Assembly: GCA_017502965.1 (NCBI GenBank)
Contig: JAFVTZ010000199.1
Location: forward strand, 1 to 6,358
Origin: Clostridia bacterium
GTDB taxonomy: Bacteria > Bacillota > Clostridia > Oscillospirales > Acutalibacteraceae
Direction of reading: 5' to 3'
DNA length: 6,358 nucleotides
A program made the position numbers and the translations under genes. The notes beneath the pieces are model-generated. The model saw only the letters and a list, made by a program, of their open reading frames with translations. It made no database searches and was not told the origin of the DNA. The first letter of the stretch is position 1. Each line of letters starts with the position of its first letter. Positions 1 through 5,590 of the stretch are shown piece by piece.

Positions 1-2
1 CG

Positions 3-920
3 ATAAAAAGCCGTAATCCGTTTGCTGTTTTGCGCGAGGGGTTAAAAGCTGTAAAAATCCTCTTTCTGAGAAAATCTCTGATGAAAAAAGCGGTAAAGAG
101 AAGCGACGCGGATATAATAATTTCTTCGCGTTATATCTATCATAAATTACTGACCGACAATGCAAAGAAGAACACAGTATGTATCGCGCAGGAACATAAT
201 CATCACAACGGCGACAAAAAGTATATAAAAAAACAGGTGGATGCCGTAAAGCAGATGGATTACTTTATGCCTGTTTCAATGGAACTTTGCGATTTTTATT
301 CAAAGCGGGTAAACAGCAAAGTCAAGTGTAAATATATACCGCATCATCTTGAATATATGCCTGAAAACCTTTCTCCGTTGACCGAAAAAAATATTATTTC
401 GGTTGGAAGACTGGAGCCTGTTAAGGGTATGGACGAGCTTATCTCTGTTTTCGCAGAAATTCATAAATCCTGCCCCGAATGGAAACTGAGTATAGTAGGG
501 GACGGAAGCCAGCGTGAAAAAATCGAAAATCTTGTTCGGGAATACGGGCTCGAAAACAGTGTGATTCTTCACGGGTATAAAACTCCTGATGAAATTAACG
601 GTTTGCTGATTGATTCGTCGGTATATGTAATGGCCTCACATTCGGAATCTTTCGGACTTGTGCTTATAGAGGCGCAGAGTTTCGGATTGCCGTGTGTTGC
701 GTTTGACAGCGCAAAAGGTGCTGTTGAAATTTTAAAACCTGAAAACAGCGGAATTCTTATAGAAAACCGCTCGGTTAAAGATATGGCAGATGCGGTTTGC
801 GGTCTTATAAAAGATATCGGATATCGCAGAGAGACAGGACTTAAAGGTCGGAAAAATGCCGAGAAATATTCTTTTGACAATGTTAAAAAACAGTGGCAGG
901 AATTTATCGGTCAGTTATAA
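3..920 (+). CDS. Glycosyltransferase family 4 (GT-B fold), 5'-truncated by the window edge
   Basis: A retaining GT-B glycosyltransferase of the GT4 family that would transfer a sugar from a nucleotide donor to a lipid-linked oligosaccharide at the cytoplasmic face of the membrane. The frame is open back to base 3, so the TTG at 30 is not a believable start; with about 305 codons visible against a usual 360-380, some 60-75 N-terminal residues probably lie upstream. The C-terminal donor-binding half is complete. It shows the strand-turn motif SVGRLEPVKGMDEL (about 402-443), then IVGDGSQREKIE, then LHGY, then the E-x7-E signature ESFGLVLIE (645-671), which binds the donor sugar and nucleotide. 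The N-terminal half carries the typical QEHNHH segment. It ends 30 bases before the polymerase-like gene and reads as part of the same operon. The family is clear; the donor sugar, acceptor and linkage cannot be read from the sequence. Confidence 0.9.
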   Translation: MKSRNPFAVLREGLKAVKILFLRKSLMKKAVKRSDADIIISSRYIYHKLLTDNAKKNTVCIAQEHNHHNGDKKYIKKQVDAVKQMDYFMPVSMELCDFYSKRVNSKVKCKYIPHHLEYMPENLSPLTEKNIISVGRLEPVKGMDELISVFAEIHKSCPEWKLSIVGDGSQREKIENLVREYGLENSVILHGYKTPDEINGLLIDSSVYVMASHSESFGLVLIEAQSFGLPCVAFDSAKGAVEILKPENSGILIENRSVKDMADAVCGLIKDIGYRRETGLKGRKNAEKYSFDNVKKQWQEFIGQL

Positions 921-950
921 ATATGAAAGTTTTTATTAGCGAGGAACATT

Positions 951-2231
951 ATGGAGAAAACAAATAGGTTAGGATTTTATCTTGCTTTATTTTTGACGGT
1001 TTTTATTCCGTTCAGAGAGATTATTTCATATTTTTCGGTAGGAGCAATCAAGTTCCTTCCCGATATACTTATATGGTCTTATGCTTCAATATTGGTTATT
1101 AAGAACCGATTCCGTTTGCATCTTCAGACTTATGATTTTGCATTTTTTTCGTTTATTGTTTTCGGTTTTATTTCAACCCTCATAAATTCCACATCTCTTT
1201 TGGCTTTTGGTCTGCAGGTAAGAAGTATTGGCACAATGTATCTTTTCTTCTATGTTTTGCGCTGTGTGAATTTCGAAAAAAAGCATTACGATATTATTTC
1301 AAAATGTTTAATGGCGGTAGTTACGGTTCTTATACTGTTTGCCATTGTTGAATTTATAGGTGATAAAACCGTATTGTTCCCTGATGACTGGAGTGAAAGC
1401 ATTATTTATGCTTCGAATTTTGTCAGGACATACAGTATGATGAACAACCCGAACACCTTTGCCTTTTTCTGTTTCACAGTAATGCTTTTTGTTTACTATA
1501 ATAACCGTATGAATCAGAAAATAATACATTATGTATTTTATGCGGCAGTAATACTGATGATATTGCTTTCTGCTTCAAGAAGCACGGTTATTGCTTTGGG
1601 AATGTTCTATATTTTTATTCTGCTCAAAGCAATAAGGGAAAAAGAATTTAAAGGTTTTGTGAAAATGTTATCGGTTGTGCTTGCTTCTGCAATCTTACTG
1701 ATATGCCTGAACCAGATTAAAGCGGTAGTCTGGAACTCGAATGAAGGCGGAATGGCTATCGTAGACCGATTTGAAGAGGTGCAGTCTGACGAGATAATTG
1801 ACAAGAGCAATACAGACGGTCGACTTTTTATGATTAAAAAAGGATTGCAGATATTTGCTGACCATCCGGTATTCGGAACGGGATTCGGCACATACGGCAG
1901 TGCGGGCAGCCGAATGGTGACACCTGAACTTTATAAGGAGTATGACCTGGCGCCTAATCTTTATGCGGACAATGAATACATAAAGGTTATTGTTGAGACA
2001 GGTATATTGGGTGTGCTGATGTATGCGATATTTATTCTGAGTTTGTTTAAATCCTGCTTTAAAGACAGTTACAAGATGATGGCCTTCATAGCATTCGTAT
2101 TTATCGGTATGTTTTATAACATATTCGAAATTCAATCGGCATGTCTCGTAGTATATATTATTTTCGCCTGCATAGATAAAGCTGTTGCTGAGGAGAATAA
2201 AAATGTTACAGTATCTAAAAAGAATTTATAA
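951..2231 (+). CDS. O-antigen polymerase/ligase-like membrane protein (Wzy_C type)
   Basis: A polytopic membrane protein of 426 residues, in the usual size range of Wzy/WaaL-like proteins. It has about ten hydrophobic segments, a short cytoplasmic N-terminus, and a basic C-terminal tail. Features of the O-antigen ligase/polymerase family (Wzy_C) are visible. A membrane segment ends in SASRS (207-211). A large loop (about 255-345) is presumably external and contains GRLFMIKKGLQIF and HPVFGTGFGTYG (290-316). It is followed by DNEYIKVIVETGILG (340-354), the family's N-x-y...E-x-G-x-x-G signature at the start of the next helix. By family knowledge it either polymerises undecaprenyl-linked repeat units or transfers finished glycan to an acceptor; in a Gram-positive context polymerase is the better guess. 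The ATG at 951 follows GAGG at 941-944 with 6 bases between. The 3' end overlaps the next gene by 29 bases. Confidence 0.88.
   Translation: MEKTNRLGFYLALFLTVFIPFREIISYFSVGAIKFLPDILIWSYASILVIKNRFRLHLQTYDFAFFSFIVFGFISTLINSTSLLAFGLQVRSIGTMYLFFYVLRCVNFEKKHYDIISKCLMAVVTVLILFAIVEFIGDKTVLFPDDWSESIIYASNFVRTYSMMNNPNTFAFFCFTVMLFVYYNNRMNQKIIHYVFYAAVILMILLSASRSTVIALGMFYIFILLKAIREKEFKGFVKMLSVVLASAILLICLNQIKAVVWNSNEGGMAIVDRFEEVQSDEIIDKSNTDGRLFMIKKGLQIFADHPVFGTGFGTYGSAGSRMVTPELYKEYDLAPNLYADNEYIKVIVETGILGVLMYAIFILSLFKSCFKDSYKMMAFIAFVFIGMFYNIFEIQSACLVVYIIFACIDKAVAEENKNVTVSKKNL
2191..2195 (+). promoter_or_regulatory. Ribosome binding site setting the start of the TagA-family gene
   Basis: AGGAG lies 7 bases before the ATG at 2203, inside the end of the upstream membrane-protein gene. 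It favours the ATG at 2203 over the in-frame TTG at 2185, which has no comparable site in front of it. Its position inside the upstream coding region suggests translational coupling. Confidence 0.8.
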
Positions 2232-2928
2232 TAAAAGCCAGAAAGATTATTGCGCTTTTTTAAGCGGATGTCTTGAGAATAATACTAAAAAGTTTGTTAT
2301 AACCACTAATCCTGAAAGCATTATGATGGCAGAAAATGATGAAATGCTTGACAAGATGCTTTTAGATGAAAGTGTGGACCTTGTGCCTGATGGGATTGCG
2401 GTTATAAAAGCCTGTCAGATGCTGGGTGTGGATGTTACAGAGCGTATAACAGGTGTTGATATTGCGGACTTTTTGATTTCTGAGCTCAACCGTCAGAAAA
2501 AATCCATATATCTGTTCGGCGCAAAACCAGAAGTTGTGGAAACATTTGTCAATAAAATAAAGGCGGATTATCCCGATGTTCAGATTGCGGGCTATTCTGA
2601 CGGATATGTTAAAGACCGTGATGCAGTTTTCGATGAGATTGTAAACGCAGCTCCTGATGTCTGCCTTGTGGCGCTTGGAATTCCACATCAGGAAAAACTG
2701 ATTTATAAGCATATTGACAGATTTGAAAAAGGTATCTTTGTAGGTGTTGGCGGAAGTTTTGATGTGCTGAGCGGATGTAAAGCAAGGGCTCCGCAGTTTT
2801 TTATCAAACACAATATTGAATGGCTTTACAGAATAGCAAAAGAGCCAAGCCGTCTTAAAAGATTTTATAACAGTAATGTGAAGTTTATTTTTAAAATCAG
2901 AAAAGAAAAAAATCACAAAGTGTCATAA
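2203..2928 (+). CDS. tagA: WecG/TagA/CpsF family glycosyltransferase (GT26), probable N-acetylmannosaminyltransferase
   Basis: A GT26 enzyme of 241 residues, the normal length. The family's TagA and WecG members transfer N-acetylmannosamine or its uronic acid from UDP to undecaprenyl-PP-GlcNAc on the cytoplasmic face, an early step in teichoic acid or polysaccharide synthesis. Family motifs are in order: TTNPESI (34-40); LVPDGIAV (60-67) with Asp63 at the position of the proposed catalytic base; RITGVD (81-86); YLFGAKPEV (103-111); the GYSDGY turn (130-135); ALGIPHQEK (157-165); and GVGGSFDVLSG (181-191). The C-terminal stretch RAPQFFIKHNIEWLYRIAKE (195-214), followed by a basic tail, matches the appendage that in TagA sits at the membrane. 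The UDP-GlcNAc 2-epimerase gene next door, which makes UDP-ManNAc, supports ManNAc as the donor. Other members use different sugars (GumM uses GlcA), so the family is firm and the exact donor inferred. The gene overlaps its upstream neighbour by 29 bases. Confidence 0.88.
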   Translation: MLQYLKRIYNKSQKDYCAFLSGCLENNTKKFVITTNPESIMMAENDEMLDKMLLDESVDLVPDGIAVIKACQMLGVDVTERITGVDIADFLISELNRQKKSIYLFGAKPEVVETFVNKIKADYPDVQIAGYSDGYVKDRDAVFDEIVNAAPDVCLVALGIPHQEKLIYKHIDRFEKGIFVGVGGSFDVLSGCKARAPQFFIKHNIEWLYRIAKEPSRLKRFYNSNVKFIFKIRKEKNHKVS

Positions 2929-2940
2929 GAGGTTATATAA

Positions 2941-4053
2941 ATGCAAAAGATAAAAGTAATGAGTATTTTCGGCACAAGACCTGAGGCTATTAAAATGGCG
3001 CCTCTTGTGAAGGAACTCGAAAAAAGAGAAGAAATTGAAAGCATTGTATGCGTTACTGCACAGCACCGCGAAATGCTCGATCAGGTGCTCCAGACTTTTG
3101 ATATCAAGCCCGATTTTGACCTTAATATTATGAAACAGGGTCAGACACTTATTGATATTACCACAGGTGCTCTTTGCGGGGTTGACAGTGTGATAAAAGA
3201 AGCAAAGCCCGATATTGTTCTCGTTCACGGTGATACTTCTACTACATTTGCAGGCGGACTTGCTGCTTTTTATAATCAGGTGGCTATAGGTCATGTTGAA
3301 GCAGGTCTTCGCACTTACAATAAGTATTCACCTTATCCCGAAGAAATGAACCGTCAGATGGTTGACTGTATGACCGATATGTTCTTTGCTCCGACTGAGC
3401 TAAGCCGAGAAAATCTGCTTAAAGAAAATATTGATGACAGCAAGATTTATGTAACGGGTAACACCGCTATTGATGCTATGAGCACGACTGTCAGAGAGAA
3501 TTACACTCATCCCGAGCTTGACTGGCTCAATGGCGATAAAATGATACTTCTTACTGCTCACCGCAGAGAAAATCTCGGCGAGCCGATGCGAAATATTTTC
3601 AGGGGAATACGCAAAGTTTTAGACGAAATTCCAAATATAAAGATTATTTATCCGATACACAAAAATCCTCTCGTAAGAGCAGCTGCTGATGAGATTTTCT
3701 CAGGTTGCGACCGCGTAAAACTCATAGAGCCTTTAGAGGTTTTCGATTTCCACAATTATCAGAATATGGCTCATATTATCCTGACTGACAGCGGTGGAAT
3801 TCAGGAAGAAGCGCCGTCCCTCGGAAAGCCTGTTTTAGTGCTTCGTGATACTACCGAGCGTCCCGAAGGAATTGAGGCCGGAACACTCAAACTTGTTGGA
3901 ACAGATACAGAAACTATTTATAAAGAAACTATCCGTCTGCTTACAGATAAAGCGGAATATGACCGTATGAGCAAGGCTTCCAACCCTTACGGCGACGGTC
4001 ATGCAAGCGAAAGAATAGTTGATGCAATAATAGAAAAGTTCTCAAATAAGTGA
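2941..4053 (+). CDS. wecB: UDP-N-acetylglucosamine 2-epimerase, non-hydrolysing (WecB/MnaA)
   Basis: A cytosolic enzyme that interconverts UDP-GlcNAc and UDP-ManNAc, supplying ManNAc for surface glycans. At 370 residues it is full length for the non-hydrolysing class (about 365-380). The family motifs are all present: GTRPEAIKMAP (11-21); TAQHREML (39-46); HGDTSTTFAG (96-105) with Asp98; GHVEAGLRT (117-125) with Glu120; the PYPEEMNR segment (131-138); TAHRRENLG (205-213) with His207; and the UDP-binding TDSGGIQEEAPSLGKPVLVLR (282-302) followed by TTERPEG. Asp98, Glu120 and His207 match the acidic and histidine catalytic residues known in E. coli WecB, so the enzyme looks active. The ATG follows AAGAGG (2927-2932) by 8 bases and the gene begins 12 bases after the TagA-family gene. 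The name mnaA would be equally apt in a Gram-positive. A hydrolysing epimerase (NeuC type) is less likely given the close WecB match. Confidence 0.96.
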   Translation: MQKIKVMSIFGTRPEAIKMAPLVKELEKREEIESIVCVTAQHREMLDQVLQTFDIKPDFDLNIMKQGQTLIDITTGALCGVDSVIKEAKPDIVLVHGDTSTTFAGGLAAFYNQVAIGHVEAGLRTYNKYSPYPEEMNRQMVDCMTDMFFAPTELSRENLLKENIDDSKIYVTGNTAIDAMSTTVRENYTHPELDWLNGDKMILLTAHRRENLGEPMRNIFRGIRKVLDEIPNIKIIYPIHKNPLVRAAADEIFSGCDRVKLIEPLEVFDFHNYQNMAHIILTDSGGIQEEAPSLGKPVLVLRDTTERPEGIEAGTLKLVGTDTETIYKETIRLLTDKAEYDRMSKASNPYGDGHASERIVDAIIEKFSNK

Positions 4054-4067
4054 GGATTTGCGTAAAT

Positions 4068-4077
4068 AGGATGTGAT
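4068..4077 (+). promoter_or_regulatory. Extended Shine-Dalgarno site supporting a TTG start
   Basis: AGGATGTGAT matches the extended anti-Shine-Dalgarno complement AGGAGGTGAT at nine of ten positions. Its AGGATG core ends 7 bases before the TTG at 4081. No ATG or GTG in the right frame lies nearby: the ATG at 4071 and the GTG at 4073 run into stops within a few codons. This makes the TTG the likely true start of the sugar transferase gene. Confidence 0.75.
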
Positions 4078-4080
4078 TTT

Positions 4081-5457
4081 TTGAAAAACGGTAATGAACA
4101 GTTTAAAAAGACCTTGCGTTCGCTTATAACAATTATTCTGGTACTTGCCGAAACTGCAGTATTTGCGTATGCCTGGCTTAATGAATATAACAATTATATT
4201 GTTTTGCCTTTTGTTCAGAAAGGTAACTGGTTCTTCTATGCAGTGTATATTTTGTTTTCGATGATTTTCCTTCATTCGTTTGACGGACTGAAATACGGTG
4301 TTTACCGCAAAACAAATATAATTATTGCCCAGTCGCTGGCAGCACTTGCAACAGCTTTTGTGATTTATTTGCAGATAGTTCTTCTGGCTGCAAGATTTGT
4401 GACAGTAGTACCACTTCTTCTTATGGTGGCGGCAGATGTGATTATTATATCTTTGCTGTCTTCACTGTCAGAGTTTGTGCTCAGAAAACTTTTTCCTGCA
4501 AAAAAAGCCCTTATTGTATGGGATCTTTATTCGCCCGAGCCTTTCCTTGATAAGATATCAACCCGTAAAGACAAGTTTGTAATAAACGAAATTGTCAATG
4601 TTTCTATAGGTATTGAGGAACTCGAAAAACTTATTAAAAATTCCGAAAGCGTTATGATTTATGACGTACATTCCGAGATAAGAAACAAAATTATTAAAAT
4701 TTGTTTTGAAAATGATGTACGCGCTTATGCTACTACCAAGATTTCGGATATACTGACAAGAGGGGCAGAATGTGTGCATCTTTTTGATACACCGCTTCTT
4801 TTGTACCGTAATATAGGACTTACCTTTGCGCAGAGATTCTTGAAGCGCACAATGGATATTGTAGTATCGCTTATTATGCTTATTATTACATCTCCGTTTT
4901 TGCTTATAAGCGCTATTGCTATCAAACTTTATGACGGCGGTCCCGTTTTCTTCCGTCAGGCAAGAGGAACTTTGGGCGGCAAGATATTTTATATCCATAA
5001 GTTCCGCAGTATGATAGTTGATGCTGAAAAGGACGGCGCACCCCGCCCTGCAGAAGAGGCTGACCCGAGAATTACCCCTGTGGGAAAGGTGCTCAGAGCT
5101 TCCCGTCTTGATGAACTGCCGCAACTTATTGATATACTTGTGGGTAATATGAGTCTTGTAGGTCCGAGACCCGAGCGTATTGAGCATATTCAGCAGTATA
5201 CCGAAGAAATCCCCGAGTTCCAATACCGCCTTAAAGTGCGCGGCGGACTTACGGGTTATGCTCAGCTTTACGGTAAATACAATACAACCCCTTATGATAA
5301 AATCCAACTCGACCTTATGTATATCCAGAATTATTCTTTCTTCCTTGATATTAAGCTTATATTGATGACAATCAAGATAATGTTTATAAAGGAAAGCACA
5401 GAAGGATTTACAAAAGAAAAAAGTAAGAAGATAAACGAAAAGAGTAAGAAAAAATAA
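4081..5457 (+). CDS. Polyprenyl-phosphate sugar-1-phosphate transferase (bacterial sugar transferase family)
   Basis: The initiating membrane transferase of polysaccharide synthesis: it moves a sugar-1-phosphate from a UDP-sugar onto undecaprenyl phosphate. Its 458 residues fit the long form seen in WbaP/CpsE-like proteins. Four N-terminal hydrophobic helices lie at about 11-32, 47-66, 78-103 and 106-128. A soluble middle domain follows (about 140-245), and then the catalytic domain from about 250. That domain has KRTMDI (255-260), the membrane hairpin (about 257-281), GGPVFFRQ (286-293), KFRSM (307-311), SRLDELPQ (341-348) with the Asp344-Glu345 dyad used by PglC-type enzymes, SLVGPRPE (358-365) and RGGLTGYAQ (387-395). 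The middle domain sits where a nucleotide-binding-like fold is usual but shows no glycine-rich loop. The C-terminus is a lysine-rich tail. It begins with TTG, 27 bases after the epimerase gene, and is the last gene before the terminator. The sugar is not identifiable; GlcNAc or a derivative would suit a following TagA-type step. Confidence 0.92.
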   Translation: MKNGNEQFKKTLRSLITIILVLAETAVFAYAWLNEYNNYIVLPFVQKGNWFFYAVYILFSMIFLHSFDGLKYGVYRKTNIIIAQSLAALATAFVIYLQIVLLAARFVTVVPLLLMVAADVIIISLLSSLSEFVLRKLFPAKKALIVWDLYSPEPFLDKISTRKDKFVINEIVNVSIGIEELEKLIKNSESVMIYDVHSEIRNKIIKICFENDVRAYATTKISDILTRGAECVHLFDTPLLLYRNIGLTFAQRFLKRTMDIVVSLIMLIITSPFLLISAIAIKLYDGGPVFFRQARGTLGGKIFYIHKFRSMIVDAEKDGAPRPAEEADPRITPVGKVLRASRLDELPQLIDILVGNMSLVGPRPERIEHIQQYTEEIPEFQYRLKVRGGLTGYAQLYGKYNTTPYDKIQLDLMYIQNYSFFLDIKLILMTIKIMFIKESTEGFTKEKSKKINEKSKKK

Positions 5458-5466
5458 AAAGTTCTG

Positions 5467-5496
5467 ACAGACCGCCCGAAAAGGCGGTCTGTTTTT
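5467..5496 (+). terminator. Rho-independent terminator of the polysaccharide operon
   Basis: A perfect 10-bp stem pairs ACAGACCGCC (5467-5476) with GGCGGTCTGT (5483-5492) around the six-base loop CGAAAA. A run of five T follows (5492-5496, the first being part of the stem). It begins 10 bases after the stop codon of the sugar transferase gene, with A-rich sequence before it, and separates the operon from the topoisomerase gene. Confidence 0.93.
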
Positions 5497-5527
5497 GCGT
5501 GATAAAACAATATTGCCGTTTTTCGTC

Positions 5528-5557
5528 TTGACTAAACCACAAAATATAGTGTATAAT
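5528..5557 (+). promoter_or_regulatory. Sigma-A-type promoter for the topoisomerase B-subunit gene
   Basis: A -35 box TTGACT (5528-5533; five of six bases match TTGACA) and a perfect -10 box TATAAT (5552-5557) are separated by 18 bases. Transcription would start near 5564, giving a leader of roughly 26 bases before the ATG at 5591. The promoter lies directly downstream of the terminator, so the following gene is probably transcribed independently of the polysaccharide operon. No operator or riboswitch is evident. Confidence 0.8.
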
Positions 5558-5575
5558 AATGTGAATAAATATTTT

Positions 5576-5581
5576 GAGGTG
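5576..5581 (+). promoter_or_regulatory. Ribosome binding site of the topoisomerase gene
   Basis: GAGGTG is followed after 9 bases by ATG at 5591. This fixes the start of the truncated gene, and the N-terminal arm before the RKRPG motif then has the short length expected for the GyrB/ParE family. Confidence 0.75.
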
Positions 5582-5590
5582 TTTGCAAAT

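Noticed and set aside
30..32. TTG as a start codon for the first glycosyltransferase
   Set aside because: The reading frame is open to the left edge, no ribosome binding site precedes the TTG, and the N-terminal domain would be too short for a GT4 enzyme.
1695..2135. A 146-codon minus-strand open frame opposite the polymerase-like gene
   Set aside because: It lies opposite the most conserved part of the membrane protein and shows no motif or independent gene context.
2185..2187. TTG as an upstream start for the TagA-family gene
   Set aside because: The ATG at 2203 has a well-spaced AGGAG site, while the TTG has none and would add only six residues not typical of the family.
2362..2916. A 184-codon minus-strand open frame opposite the TagA-family gene
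   Set aside because: It is a shadow of a gene with complete GT26 motifs; the translation has low-complexity Phe/Ile/Asn composition and no recognisable domain.
5180..5365. A 61-codon plus-strand open frame inside the sugar transferase gene
   Set aside because: It lies out of frame within the conserved catalytic domain and its translation has no recognisable features.
5497..5527. Possible riboswitch or small RNA between the terminator and the promoter
   Set aside because: The gap is only about 30 bases, has no stable hairpin that I can find, and lies upstream of the predicted transcription start.
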